A DNA stretch of 25,044 bases from a virus. Position 1 is the stretch's first letter; each line of letters opens with the position of its first letter. The notes beneath the pieces are model-generated. The model saw nothing but the letters and a program-made list of their open reading frames with translations, had not been told where the DNA came from and made no database searches. Positions 7,000-15,708 of the stretch are shown here, one piece after another. Made by a program: the position numbers and the translations under genes. The stretch is from positions 1-25,044 of IMG/VR virus record IMGVR_UViG_3300025168_000618; one strand, written 5' to 3'.

Positions 7000-8202
7000 A
7001 TGGCTTATATAGGAAGAGAACCTAAGGCAGGTAGATTTGCTAAATTAGATGACATCAAAGCAGGTTTTAATGGAAGTCTCAAGACTTTCAATTTAACTGT
7101 TGGTGGAGATGCACCTGATATTATTACATCAACACAAGTAATTATAAGTGTCAACAATGTTGTGTTAGAACCTGAAAAAGGTTATGCCATTAGAAACAAT
7201 CAAATAATTTTTAACACAGCTCCAACAGGAGGCCATGCGTTTTTTGGTGTCTTGCTTGGAGAAACCTTCAATGCAATACGAACAACCTCAACAAATAGTA
7301 TTGGTAGTACTGAATTAAAAGCTGGTGCTATTAATGCTAATACATTCTTTGCCAATGGAGTAATCACAAGACATGCTTTAGCAAATGGAGCAATAAGTGC
7401 TAATACATTAATCTCAACTGGATCCATTACAGCAGATCTAATTGCAACAGGTGCAGTGGGACCAACTGAGTTAGCTACAGGAGCTGTTTCTGCTAATACA
7501 AAAATGGGCACAGGAGTTATAACTGCTATAAACTTGGCTAATGATTCAGTTGGTCCACAACATTTACAAGCAGGTGCTGTAAATGCAAATACAGTTTTAG
7601 CAACTGGTGCTATAACGGCTGACTTGATTGCAACAGGTGCAGTAGGTCCAACCGAGTTAGCTGCAGGTGCAGTAAGTGCGAATACTAAAATTGGTGCAAA
7701 CATAATTACAGCTAGTAATATAAAAGCTGGTGCTGTTGGAGCATCTGAATTAGCTACAGGAGCTGTATCAGCAAATACAAAAATGGCAGCTGATGTAGTA
7801 GGAGCAAGAGAATTAAGGATAGGTAATGTAGCTGCAGCAAATGGTGTGTTTACACATAATGCTCATACATTTGTTAAGGCACAAAGAGGAACAATACATG
7901 CTGTAGCAGTTGGTGCTGCAAACGTAACAATAGATTTAGGAAATACAAATCACTTTGCATTAACATTGGGTGCTACAACACACTTAAATAGACCAGGTAA
8001 TATTACAGCTGGTCAATCAGGATCCATCTTTGTAATTCAAGATGGTACCGGATCCAGAACATTGAGTTATTCTTCTGTATGGGATTTTGCTGGAGGAACA
8101 GCTCCAACATTAACAACAACAGCTTCTGCAGTAGATAGAATTGATTATGTCGTAAGGTCATCTTCAAGTATTCATGCAGTCGCTACACTAGCATTAAGTT
8201 AG
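7000..8202 (+). CDS. Repeat-containing tail fibre protein
   Basis: The 400-aa product has three parts. Residues 1-90 form an attachment-type domain (FNGSLKTFNLTV, QVIISVNNVVLEPEKGY, IIFNTAP), similar to that of the preceding gene. Residues about 103-275 are degenerate repeats built around ELxxGAVSANTK and ITAxxIATGAVG, suggesting an extended triple-stranded beta shaft. Residues 300-400 are the shared 101-aa C-terminal module. Residues 211-287 match residues 96-172 of the fibre at 23978-24835 at 73 of 77 positions. It is followed 7 nt later by a LamG protein, an order repeated at 23978-25044. Ribosome site AAGGTAAGG; late promoter octamer at 6976. Host recognition is the likely role. Confidence 0.75.
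   Translation: MAYIGREPKAGRFAKLDDIKAGFNGSLKTFNLTVGGDAPDIITSTQVIISVNNVVLEPEKGYAIRNNQIIFNTAPTGGHAFFGVLLGETFNAIRTTSTNSIGSTELKAGAINANTFFANGVITRHALANGAISANTLISTGSITADLIATGAVGPTELATGAVSANTKMGTGVITAINLANDSVGPQHLQAGAVNANTVLATGAITADLIATGAVGPTELAAGAVSANTKIGANIITASNIKAGAVGASELATGAVSANTKMAADVVGARELRIGNVAAANGVFTHNAHTFVKAQRGTIHAVAVGAANVTIDLGNTNHFALTLGATTHLNRPGNITAGQSGSIFVIQDGTGSRTLSYSSVWDFAGGTAPTLTTTASAVDRIDYVVRSSSSIHAVATLALS
7306..7824 (+). repeat. Degenerate GAVSANT-type coding repeats
   Basis: Encodes about ten imperfect units of the forms (S/A)xELxxGAVSANTK and ITAxxIATGAVG. The strongest pair begins near 7434 and 7617, both encoding ADLIATGAVGPTELA. The repeats form a protein shaft and are not a CRISPR array. 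Confidence 0.8.
7897..8199 (+). other. Shared 101-aa fibre C-terminal module, copy B
   Basis: Colinear with 6666-6968 and 24530-24832. A hand count gives 76 of 101 residues identical to copy A. Confidence 0.85.
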
Positions 8203-8209
8203 AGGTAAT

Positions 8210-9667
8210 ATGACAAGTCTGTCAGAAACAAGTATGTTAGCAGGTGCTGCTGGTCAAAGCACTGGATTCACAATAGGTCAATCAATTCGATTCAATAAAG
8301 CTGATAGTGCTTATATAAGCAGAACAGTATCAAGTGCTGGCAATCAAAGAACATTTACTATAAGTTGGTGGTGGAAATTTGGATTACTTGGAAGTCTAAG
8401 TGGTGCTGCACATCAACTTTGGAACAGTTATGCAGACAACAATAATCGTTTTTCTATAATGATTGATAATGATGTAGGAAGTGGTGCTGCTGGAGATAAG
8501 TTATGTATTTTTAATAATGCTAGTGGTACAACACAAGAGATATTAGAAACAAATAGATTATTCAGAGATCCTAGCGCATGGTATCATTTTGTTGTTACAG
8601 TTGATACGACTCAAGCAACTAAATTTGAACGAGTTAGATTATATGTCAACGGAGAAAGAGAATCAAATTATGCTGAAAGTTCAATGCCTGCACAAAACTA
8701 TCAAATGAATTGGAATGCAGCAAATCTTCATTTATTTGGTAAGTATGGAGGTGGTACAAGTAATAATGCTGATGGTTATATGGCAGAGTGTAATCATATT
8801 GATGGAACAGCTTTAGGTCCAGAAAATTTTGGAGAGTTTAAAGAAGATACCAATATTTGGATCCCTAAAAAATATACTGGATCATATGGAACAAATGGAT
8901 TTAGAATAACAGGAGAAACAAACAACGATTTAGGTAAAAATGTAGCATCAGGAAATACGTTTGCTACTTATGCTTCTACTAATCTTGCAACTAATGACCA
9001 AAGAGCAGATACTCCTACAAATAATCAAATAACATTTAATCCATTAAACAATCAACAAAGTGGTGGTACACTAACTAATGGTAATTTAGAGTATACAGGA
9101 CCTAGTACAAGAACAAATATTAGTTTAACAGCTAATATACCTGCAACAGGTAAATGGGCTGTTGCATTTAAGGCAACTGATAATAGTAATGATGAGTGGA
9201 ATATGGGAATAACAAAAGCTACAAATACTAACTTTGGAGATGCAGCTGGATCCAATGAAGCAATTGGTGGCCAAGATAATGATGGTATACAATTTTTACC
9301 TAGTAGTAATGATGCATCACTTTATAATTACATAGGCAGTGCTGCTATAGATCCAAGTTTACCTATTACCACTAGTGATGAATTTTGGATGGCGGTTGAT
9401 ATGGGTACAGGAAAATGTTTTTTAGGAATTTATGATGCAAGTGCAACAGCAATGAAATTTGTTGCAGCTGATGCTGGTATTGATGGTAACCCAGCAACAG
9501 GTGACAACCCTACTATTACTATCTCAGATATGATTGGATCACTTGATTATGCATTTGCTGTAAATAGTAAAAGTACTAATGTTTGGACTTTATTAAGATC
9601 AACAGAAGTTAGTGGTACTACACCAACAGGATATACATACTTTGAAAACGTAAAGGATTTACTATAA
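8210..9667 (+). CDS. LamG/SPRY-type adhesin-like tail protein
   Basis: The 485-aa product starts with a concanavalin-like (LamG) jelly roll at residues about 25-235: SIRFNKADSAYISRT, RTFTISWWWKF, WYHFVVTVDTT, VRLYVNGERE, DGYMAECNHIDGTALGP, and KKYTGSYGTNGFRITG closing the domain. After a linker (ADTPTNNQITFNPLN), residues about 285-450 resemble a SPRY-like fold (GNLEYTG, SGKWAVAFKAT-type strand, FWMAVDMGTGKCFLGIYDA). LamG proteins of this type occur in many marine phages beside fibre genes and probably bind host glycans; that is inference. It is related to the next gene and to the partial gene at 24844. Ribosome site AGAGG, 7 nt after the preceding stop. Confidence 0.72.
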   Translation: MTSLSETSMLAGAAGQSTGFTIGQSIRFNKADSAYISRTVSSAGNQRTFTISWWWKFGLLGSLSGAAHQLWNSYADNNNRFSIMIDNDVGSGAAGDKLCIFNNASGTTQEILETNRLFRDPSAWYHFVVTVDTTQATKFERVRLYVNGERESNYAESSMPAQNYQMNWNAANLHLFGKYGGGTSNNADGYMAECNHIDGTALGPENFGEFKEDTNIWIPKKYTGSYGTNGFRITGETNNDLGKNVASGNTFATYASTNLATNDQRADTPTNNQITFNPLNNQQSGGTLTNGNLEYTGPSTRTNISLTANIPATGKWAVAFKATDNSNDEWNMGITKATNTNFGDAAGSNEAIGGQDNDGIQFLPSSNDASLYNYIGSAAIDPSLPITTSDEFWMAVDMGTGKCFLGIYDASATAMKFVAADAGIDGNPATGDNPTITISDMIGSLDYAFAVNSKSTNVWTLLRSTEVSGTTPTGYTYFENVKDLL

Positions 9668-12147
9668 TGGCTGGAACAATAATAATTGGCAAACAACATA
9701 TGAGCTCGTTCACATACGAGGGTAACGGTGGTGGTCAACGTGTAGGTAACTTTGTTCCATTCACCAATGATGGTACTATAGCAAAAAGTGTTATGGTAGA
9801 TTATAGCAGTAGTAGTTATTTACAAAGAACTCAAGATACAGTTGCTGGTGATGATAATAAAAGAAAAGCTACTTTTTCGTTTTGGTTTAAACCATCAGGA
9901 GCAAGGCTTGGTAATGAAACATGTTTATTTGGTGCAGCTCCTAGTGGAAGATTGTTTGCTAGATTTGATACTTCAGATAGACTTATGCTTCGTTTAACAA
10001 ACGGTACAACAGAATATCAAAAAGTTACAAACAGAACTTTTCAAACTACAGATAAGTTTTATCATTTTCTTTGGCAAGTAGATGCAAGTCAAAGTACTGC
10101 TACAGATAGATCACAACTTTATATAGATGGAGATAGAATAACAAGTTGGAATTCAGATAATAACCCAGCTCAAAATACAGATATTGTTGGATTAGCTGAC
10201 GGTACAGTTATGAGAATATCATCTCTTTCACATTCTGCAGCTCAATTCTTTGATGGCTATATAGCTGAATTTAATTGTGTTTCTGGTTCTGTAGTTGCTC
10301 CTTCTGTATTTGGAGTAACTGATACTTCAACAGGTAGATGGGTCCCAAAAGCATTAACAGGTATAACATATGGTACCAATGGTTTCAGATGTACGTTTGC
10401 TAATACAGCTGGTCTTACTATAGGAGATGATACAAGTGGTAATGGAAATGATTTTGACACACTTAATGGTATAGGAACCGATCATATAAGAACAGATAGC
10501 CCTACACAAAATTTTATAACTGCTGATCCTTTTACAGCTATTGGTACTGCTCCAACTCTTAAAGAAGGAGGTTTGCAATTAGTTTATGCTTCTGGATCAG
10601 GATATCCTAAAATTGGTTTTAATAAAACAATTCCTCAATCAGGTAAATGGTATTGGGAAGTCAAAGCAACAGCTGTAGGTGGATATCAAGGTATAGCTAA
10701 TCCAGATTGTGGTTTAGCAGATCTTAATTTAATTCAAGTTCAAGCAATACCTACAAATGCTAATATGGCAGGATCTGCTGGTGTCTTGGCATGTAGAATG
10801 GAAAGTGGTTTTAAATTTACTGATGTAAGATCAACTTCACAATCTTTGTCTACTATTGGATCTACTAACATGGCTGACGGAGATTATTGGTTATGGGCCC
10901 TTGATATGGATAATGGTAAATTATTTATAGGTCACTATGATGCATCAGGAACATCTACAACATATTTTGCTGCTGATGGTGGAACAGATGGTAACCCTGC
11001 TAATGGAACTAATCCAACATTTGAATTTGATCCAAAAGATCATAGATTTGTTCCTGTTCAAGAGGTTTTTGCACCAGGCAGTTATGCTTCTACTTGGGAT
11101 TATAATTTTGGATCTAAAGCATATGATTTTACAGCACCATCAGGATATGGTAAATTAAGTCAAGAAAACTTTCCTGAATCTGATGAAGGTATAGGTGGAA
11201 TGGTTTGGGTTAAAAATAGAGATACAACTGATTACCATACAATTTATGATAGTAGCAGAGGAATTAGTAAAGAAATTTATCCTAACGATACATCTGCTGA
11301 AGCAAGTGCAGTTGCAGATGGATTAAAGAAATTTCTTAAAGGTGGATTTGCAACAGAGGATGCTGTCAACTTAAATGAAGCAGGTGAAAGTTTTGTTGCA
11401 TGGAACTGGGTTGCTAATGGTGGAACTACTGCTGCTAATACAGATGGTTCAGGAGCTAGTATAGCATCAACTACTCAAGCAAATCAAACTGCTGGGTTTA
11501 GTATTGTTCAATATACAGGAACAGGTAGTGCAGGAACTGTAGCACATGGATTAAGTGCTGCACCAACTATGATTGCAGTAAAAAATTTAGGTGACTCGGC
11601 ATCATGGTATGTTTATATGAATGTGACACGAGCTGCTAGTCCCAATACTTATTATATGAGATTTGATAGTGATGATTCACAATCTCAAACAGGTGCAGTA
11701 TGGAATGATACCACTCCTACTTCAAGTGTGTTCACGGTAGGTGGGGAAGATACGTCTAATAAAAATACTAAAAATTATGTAGCATATTGTTGGACAGATA
11801 TACCAGGATATTCAAGAGTTGGAACCTTCAACGGAAATGCAAATGCGGATGGTTCATTTGTTTATACCGGGTTCAGACCTCAATGGTTGATGATTAAAGG
11901 ATTAGATGTTGGTAATGGGTGGACAGTTTGGGATTCTGCACGAAGTGTTAGAAATCCATTAGATACAGCATTATTTTGGAATACAACTGGTGCTGATGAT
12001 ACTGGCAATACTATAGATTTTTTATCTAATGGTTTTAAACCAAGAAGTACTAATGCAGATTTTAATGGTAGTAACATATATGGATACTTAGCTTTTGCTG
12101 AACATCCATTTAATGGTGATGGTACTAACCCATGCACAGCAAGATAG
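9667..12147 (+). CDS. Large LamG/SPRY adhesin-like protein with DUF7483-like C-terminus
   Basis: The 826-aa product has an N-terminal LamG-type domain (about 35-235: KATFSFWFKPSG, YHFLWQVDASQ, QLYIDGDRITSW, DGYIAEFNCVSG, GTNGFRCTF). A DTSGNGNDF..DSPTQNFITADP linker leads to a SPRY-like region (SGKWYWEVKATAVGG, YWLWALDMDNGKLFIGHYDASG). The long C-terminal part (about 610-826) contains FSIVQYTGTGSAGTVAHGLS, APTMIAVKNLG, YVAYCWTDIPGYSRVG, FVYTGFRPQWLMIKG, FLSNGFKPR and YGYLAFAEHPF. I recognise this as the C-terminal domain widespread in marine phage tail proteins (DUF7483-like, from memory). It overlaps the previous stop by one base (TAATG), so it is probably coupled. It is the largest fibre-cluster protein seen here and a candidate host-binding tip. 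Confidence 0.72.
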   Translation: MAGTIIIGKQHMSSFTYEGNGGGQRVGNFVPFTNDGTIAKSVMVDYSSSSYLQRTQDTVAGDDNKRKATFSFWFKPSGARLGNETCLFGAAPSGRLFARFDTSDRLMLRLTNGTTEYQKVTNRTFQTTDKFYHFLWQVDASQSTATDRSQLYIDGDRITSWNSDNNPAQNTDIVGLADGTVMRISSLSHSAAQFFDGYIAEFNCVSGSVVAPSVFGVTDTSTGRWVPKALTGITYGTNGFRCTFANTAGLTIGDDTSGNGNDFDTLNGIGTDHIRTDSPTQNFITADPFTAIGTAPTLKEGGLQLVYASGSGYPKIGFNKTIPQSGKWYWEVKATAVGGYQGIANPDCGLADLNLIQVQAIPTNANMAGSAGVLACRMESGFKFTDVRSTSQSLSTIGSTNMADGDYWLWALDMDNGKLFIGHYDASGTSTTYFAADGGTDGNPANGTNPTFEFDPKDHRFVPVQEVFAPGSYASTWDYNFGSKAYDFTAPSGYGKLSQENFPESDEGIGGMVWVKNRDTTDYHTIYDSSRGISKEIYPNDTSAEASAVADGLKKFLKGGFATEDAVNLNEAGESFVAWNWVANGGTTAANTDGSGASIASTTQANQTAGFSIVQYTGTGSAGTVAHGLSAAPTMIAVKNLGDSASWYVYMNVTRAASPNTYYMRFDSDDSQSQTGAVWNDTTPTSSVFTVGGEDTSNKNTKNYVAYCWTDIPGYSRVGTFNGNANADGSFVYTGFRPQWLMIKGLDVGNGWTVWDSARSVRNPLDTALFWNTTGADDTGNTIDFLSNGFKPRSTNADFNGSNIYGYLAFAEHPFNGDGTNPCTAR

Positions 12148-12148
12148 T

Positions 12149-12156
12149 CATAAATA
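12149..12156 (+). promoter_or_regulatory. Late promoter-like octamer (CATAAATA), distal
   Basis: Just after the stop of the 826-aa gene and 68 nt before the next ATG. It repeats the TCATAAATAA context found exactly 40 nt downstream. Confidence 0.45.
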
Positions 12157-12188
12157 AGAACGAGTAACCAAAAATAGTAACATTTTAT

Positions 12189-12196
12189 CATAAATA
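12189..12196 (+). promoter_or_regulatory. Late promoter-like octamer (CATAAATA), proximal
   Basis: 28 nt before the ATG at 12217, the usual spacing in this window. The 69-nt gap holds both octamers and the AAGGAG ribosome site. No hairpin terminator is visible in it. Confidence 0.6.
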
Positions 12197-12216
12197 AAAC
12201 ATAAGGAGATTTTTAA

Positions 12217-12840
12217 ATGTGGGCAAGAGTAAAAGCAAGTCAAGTTGTTGAGATTATACCGGGTAGAAAGGCTATTACTATAGATGGTACTCAATATCCT
12301 TCAACAATATTTTCAATATGGTCAGCTGCTGATCTAAAAGCAATAGGAATTTATTCTTATACTGAAGCAGGTCTGAAAGATACTACATACTATACTCAAG
12401 GTAGTATATCATACACTGTTGATGATGATGCTGGAACTGTTGTAGGTGGATATGCATATACTGCAAAAGGTATGGATGATGTAAAGTGGACGCAATCAGA
12501 AATTGATGCAGGATCAGCTCCAACAGGTGCAGATACAAATACTGTTAAGACTGAAGGTCTCAAGACTATGTGGATCAAAAAAATTAAAACCATAGCTTCA
12601 GGTCTTATAACTCCTTATGACTGGTACACATTAAGATTAGCTCAATCAGGTACCGCAATTCCATTAGCTGTTAATACATATATTAATGCTGTGAGAACAG
12701 CAACAATTGCTAATGAGGCCAATGTAGCAAGTACTGCAAATGTTACTCAAATGATCACAAGATCTGAACAAACTGTAGATGGTGATGGTAAATTCAGTGC
12801 TAATTCTGTTTATGGAGAATGGCCAGATTCAATAGAGTAA
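12217..12840 (+). CDS. Tail fibre chaperone-like protein
   Basis: The 207-aa product starts MWARVKASQVVEIIPG, followed by QYPSTIFSIWSAADLKAIGIYSY, a pattern seen in short proteins near phage fibre genes (the P..IF..WS..EL..IGI segment). The C-terminal part contains SGLITPYDWYTLRLAQSG..IPLAVNTYINAVR, resembling the DWY..R..E.G...P..V..YR..VR segment of tail-fibre assembly proteins (DUF4376-like), where a C-terminal helix acts in folding or attachment. The chaperone role is inferred from these motifs and from its position after the adhesin genes. It has a strong AAGGAG site and its own promoter pair, and sits just before the neck genes. Confidence 0.55.
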   Translation: MWARVKASQVVEIIPGRKAITIDGTQYPSTIFSIWSAADLKAIGIYSYTEAGLKDTTYYTQGSISYTVDDDAGTVVGGYAYTAKGMDDVKWTQSEIDAGSAPTGADTNTVKTEGLKTMWIKKIKTIASGLITPYDWYTLRLAQSGTAIPLAVNTYINAVRTATIANEANVASTANVTQMITRSEQTVDGDGKFSANSVYGEWPDSIE

Positions 12841-12850
12841 GCTAAATCCT

Positions 12851-12858
12851 TATAAATA
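12851..12858 (+). promoter_or_regulatory. T4-type late promoter octamer (TATAAATA)
   Basis: Perfect octamer in the 34-nt gap, 24 nt before the gp13 ATG. It probably drives the gp13-gp17 unit, in which no further intergenic octamer is seen. Confidence 0.7.
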
Positions 12859-12874
12859 GTATCAAGGAGATACT

Positions 12875-13624
12875 ATGGCTACACCAATTTCAAGAGATAC
12901 ATTTAAAGAATATTGTCTTCGTTCATTAGGCAAGCCTGTTGTTGACATTAATGTTGATGACGCTCAGATTGAAGACAGAATAGATGATGCACTTCAATAT
13001 TACAGAGATTATCATTTTGATGGTACAGAAAGAATTATCAAAAAGGTTGAAGTAACCCAAGCAATAAAAGATAGTAAATCAATAGACTTTAGTAACGAGT
13101 CTCCAGAAATTATTGGAGTAACAAAATTATTAAATATTGGAGATAGTACTAATAGTAGCAATCTTTTTAATATAAGATATCAAATTCATTTAAATGATTT
13201 ATTTGATTTTACTTCAACAACTTATCTTCCATATGTTACTGCAATGAGGCATGTGGAATCTTTAGAAGAAATATTTGTTGGAAGTCAACCAATAAGATTC
13301 AATAGACATACCAATGTTGTTAACATAGACATAGCATCAGAAGATTTGATTGTAGGTTCATTTGTTATAGTAGATGGCTATGCTGTTATCAATCCTGATA
13401 CTTATACAGATATGTGGAGTGATTGGTGGTTGAGAAGATATGGTACTTGTTTAATAAAAAAACAATGGGGTGAAAACCTTAAGAAATTTGAAGGTATGCA
13501 AATGCCTGGAGGACTAACTTTTAACGGTCAGAAGATCTGGGAAGAAGCAACTGAAGAACAAAGAAGTTTAGAGCAAGAAGTTATCAACAGTTATTCATTG
13601 CCAGTGATGGATATGGAGGGCTAA
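12875..13624 (+). CDS. 13: gp13 neck protein (T4-like)
   Basis: The 249-aa product has the family signature near its start: ISRDTFKEYCLRSLGKPVVDINVDD, then QIEDRIDDALQYYRDYHFDG. The central YLPYVTAMRHVESLEEIF and the later DMWSDWWLRRYGTCLIKKQWGENLKKF are also typical of phage T4 gp13 relatives. T4 gp13 is 309 aa, so this is a shorter marine-type version. The family forms a neck ring closing the filled head at the portal and docking the tail. It is the first gene of the conserved gp13-gp20 run, with one base between it and gp14. Ribosome site AAGGAG at about 12864-12869. Confidence 0.9.
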   Translation: MATPISRDTFKEYCLRSLGKPVVDINVDDAQIEDRIDDALQYYRDYHFDGTERIIKKVEVTQAIKDSKSIDFSNESPEIIGVTKLLNIGDSTNSSNLFNIRYQIHLNDLFDFTSTTYLPYVTAMRHVESLEEIFVGSQPIRFNRHTNVVNIDIASEDLIVGSFVIVDGYAVINPDTYTDMWSDWWLRRYGTCLIKKQWGENLKKFEGMQMPGGLTFNGQKIWEEATEEQRSLEQEVINSYSLPVMDMEG

Positions 13625-13625
13625 T

Positions 13626-14486
13626 ATGGCCACCAATAAATACTTCAATAATTTTGCTTATGCAAGAGAGCAAGATTTAGTAGAAGACCTTACAATAGAA
13701 TCAATTAAAATTTATGGACACAATGTAAAGTATTTGCCAAAAACAATTGCTGGCATTGATCATTTATTTGGTGAAGATAAAAACATTAGTTATAGTACAG
13801 CTGCAGATGTAGAAATGTATATAAAAAATGTTGAAGGATTTGAAGGTGAAGGTGACTTTATGAGTAAGTTTGGTGTTCAAATAAATGACCAACTTACATT
13901 AACAGTTGCAAGAAAAAGATACGATCAAATAAGAACAGAGAAGTTATCAACAGAAGTTGGATATAACTATGTTCAAGAATCAGCAAACACAGATAGTCCA
14001 TCAAGACAATTCCTTACCGGTAATAGTCATACAGAAAGTATAGTTTTAGAAACAGGAACTACAGGTGTAAATAATTATACAATTACAACCGAAAGACCAA
14101 TGGAAGGTGATTTAATATTTTTTCCTTTGGTTAATAAAATGTTTGAAATAAAGTTTGTAGAACATGAACAGATCTTTTATCAAACAGGAAGATTACAAAC
14201 TTTTGATCTTAGATGTGAGTTATTCAAATACAGTAGTGAAACAATTAACACTGGTAATACTCAAATTGATACAATTGAGACTTCACAGACTCTTGATACA
14301 TTATTATATCAAATGTTACTTGAAGATGGAGAAAACTTACTTGAAGAAGAAGGTAATTCAATTATACAAGAGTATCAATTATTTACTCAAGATGCTGGTG
14401 CTAATAATTCATTCTTTGAATCTGAAGGAGAAAGTATTATTGACTTTAGTGAAAGAAACCCATTTAGTGAGGTAGATAGGTACTAA
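13626..14486 (+). CDS. 14: gp14 neck protein (T4-like)
   Basis: The 286-aa product contains the gp14 hallmarks EQDLVEDLTIESIKIYGHNVKYLPKT near the start, the VEMYIKNVEGFEGEGDFMSKFG stretch, and the LIFFPLVNKMFEIKFVEHEQIFYQTGRLQTFDLRCELFKYSSE segment. T4 gp14 is 256 aa. With gp13 it completes the head neck before tail joining. The C-terminal third is acidic and Gln/Glu-rich (LLEDGENLLEEEGNSI, then SEGESIIDFSERNPFSEVD), a repeated pattern that marine relatives also seem to have. It is translationally coupled to gp15 through a TAATG overlap. Confidence 0.9.
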   Translation: MATNKYFNNFAYAREQDLVEDLTIESIKIYGHNVKYLPKTIAGIDHLFGEDKNISYSTAADVEMYIKNVEGFEGEGDFMSKFGVQINDQLTLTVARKRYDQIRTEKLSTEVGYNYVQESANTDSPSRQFLTGNSHTESIVLETGTTGVNNYTITTERPMEGDLIFFPLVNKMFEIKFVEHEQIFYQTGRLQTFDLRCELFKYSSETINTGNTQIDTIETSQTLDTLLYQMLLEDGENLLEEEGNSIIQEYQLFTQDAGANNSFFESEGESIIDFSERNPFSEVDRY

Positions 14487-15310
14487 TGTTTGGACATCAA
14501 TACTATAATCAAGTTATAAGAAGATATGTTGTATTATTTGGTACATTGTTTAATGACATTGTAGTTCAGAGATTCAATACAAGTGGTGTAAGATTAAAAT
14601 CTTTAGCTGTTCCTATTGCTTATGGACCTAAAGAAAAGTTTTTAGCAAGAGTGGAACAAGATCCAACTTTAACTAAACAATCAAGTGTTAGTTTACCAAG
14701 AATGGGTTTTGAAATGACTGGAATGCAATATGCACCTGAAAGAAAATTATCAACAACACAAAGAAGAGTAAATGTACAAGGAACAGCTGGATCAAACAAT
14801 ACAATAAAAACAGTTTTTAGTCCAGTACCATATGACTTTAATTTTAATTTAAGTATATTTGTAAAGAATGCAGATGATGGAGTTCAAATATTAGAACAAA
14901 TACTACCTTTCTTTACTCCTGATTGGACATCAACAATAAACATAATACCAGAAATGAATATCAAACATGATGTTCCAACAGTACTTCAAAGTGTAACAAC
15001 AGAAGATAGTTATGATGGAGACTTTGAAACAAGAAGAAGTTTAATTTATAATTTAGACTTTTTAGTAAAAGGATACATCTATGGTCCTGTTAAAAAGAGT
15101 GGAATTATTAAAAGAACAAATATTGATTTTATTAATGGTACAGGTGCCGGTGGTGTTAAATTAGAAACTCTCAAAGTTACACCAGCATTACTTGCAAATG
15201 GATCCCCAACAAGTAATAGTGCTGCTAGTATAAGTATAGATAATATTAGTGCTAATGATACATTTGGATTTGCAATAGATTATGATATAAACCTTAGTGG
15301 AGAACAGTAA
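14486..15310 (+). CDS. 15: gp15 tail terminator / proximal sheath stabiliser (T4-like)
   Basis: The 274-aa product is almost the same length as T4 gp15 (272 aa) and begins with the characteristic MFGHQYYNQVIRRYVVLFGTLF, then VPIAYGPKEKFLARVEQDP, LPRMGFEMTGMQYAPERKL and PVPYDFNFNLSIFVKNADDG. In T4 the protein forms the hexamer capping tube and sheath and joining the tail to the neck. It overlaps gp14 and gp16 by one base each (TAATG at both ends), which suggests coupled translation. I see nothing unusual in the reading frame. Confidence 0.92.
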   Translation: MFGHQYYNQVIRRYVVLFGTLFNDIVVQRFNTSGVRLKSLAVPIAYGPKEKFLARVEQDPTLTKQSSVSLPRMGFEMTGMQYAPERKLSTTQRRVNVQGTAGSNNTIKTVFSPVPYDFNFNLSIFVKNADDGVQILEQILPFFTPDWTSTINIIPEMNIKHDVPTVLQSVTTEDSYDGDFETRRSLIYNLDFLVKGYIYGPVKKSGIIKRTNIDFINGTGAGGVKLETLKVTPALLANGSPTSNSAASISIDNISANDTFGFAIDYDINLSGEQ

Positions 15311-15708
15311 TGACAGCATTTGATAAGAGCATGGAAGGTATATTTGATTTACCAGAAAAGGTCAACGAGAAGAAAGAATTAAAAACTGTTGACAATTCAG
15401 AAGAAACAGTGGATAATGATTTTAAGTATGCAAGAGAAAACCTCTACAATATTATTGAAAAAGGATCTGATGCATTAAATACTTTAGTTGATGTTGCTCA
15501 GCAATCTCAACATCCTAGAGCATTTGAAGTTGTAAGTCAACTAGTAAAAACTCTAAGTGATACAAATAAAGATCTACTAGAAATACAAAAGAAAGTTAAA
15601 GTATTAAAGAAAGATTCTCCTGATGCACCACAAAATGTTACTAATGCATTATTTGTTGGTAATACAAGTGAACTACAAAAATTAATCAATAAAAGAAATA
15701 ATGAATGA
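15310..15708 (+). CDS. 16: gp16 small terminase subunit (T4-like)
   Basis: The 132-aa product is mostly helical, with an acidic variable N-terminus and a core (DFKYARENLYNIIEKGSDALNTLVDVAQ, HPRAFEVVSQLVKTLSDTNKDLLEIQKKVKVL) matching the coiled-coil centre of T4-type gp16. T4 gp16 is 164 aa. It recognises viral DNA and stimulates the gp17 ATPase. The C-terminal segment (NALFVGNTSELQKLINKR) is also typical of marine relatives. Its end overlaps the gp17 start by 8 nt. Both identity and position support the call. Confidence 0.9.
   Translation: MTAFDKSMEGIFDLPEKVNEKKELKTVDNSEETVDNDFKYARENLYNIIEKGSDALNTLVDVAQQSQHPRAFEVVSQLVKTLSDTNKDLLEIQKKVKVLKKDSPDAPQNVTNALFVGNTSELQKLINKRNNE

Noticed and set aside
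7200-7703. 167-aa open frame on the minus strand inside the repeat fibre gene
   Set aside because: It mirrors the low-complexity repeats of the + strand gene, has no ribosome site, and lies in a block where all real genes are on the + strand.
12148-12216. Possible transcription terminator after the 826-aa gene
   Set aside because: No stable hairpin with a T-run is present; the gap is explained by two promoter-like octamers and a ribosome site.
13635-13642. AATAAATA octamer at the start of gp14
   Set aside because: It lies within the coding sequence (Asn-Lys-Tyr codons) and not before a start codon, so there is no support for a promoter.
14164-14475. 103-aa + strand frame inside gp14
   Set aside because: Out-of-frame shadow of a well-recognised gp14; its composition is Leu/Lys-rich, as expected from frame-shifted AT-rich coding DNA.
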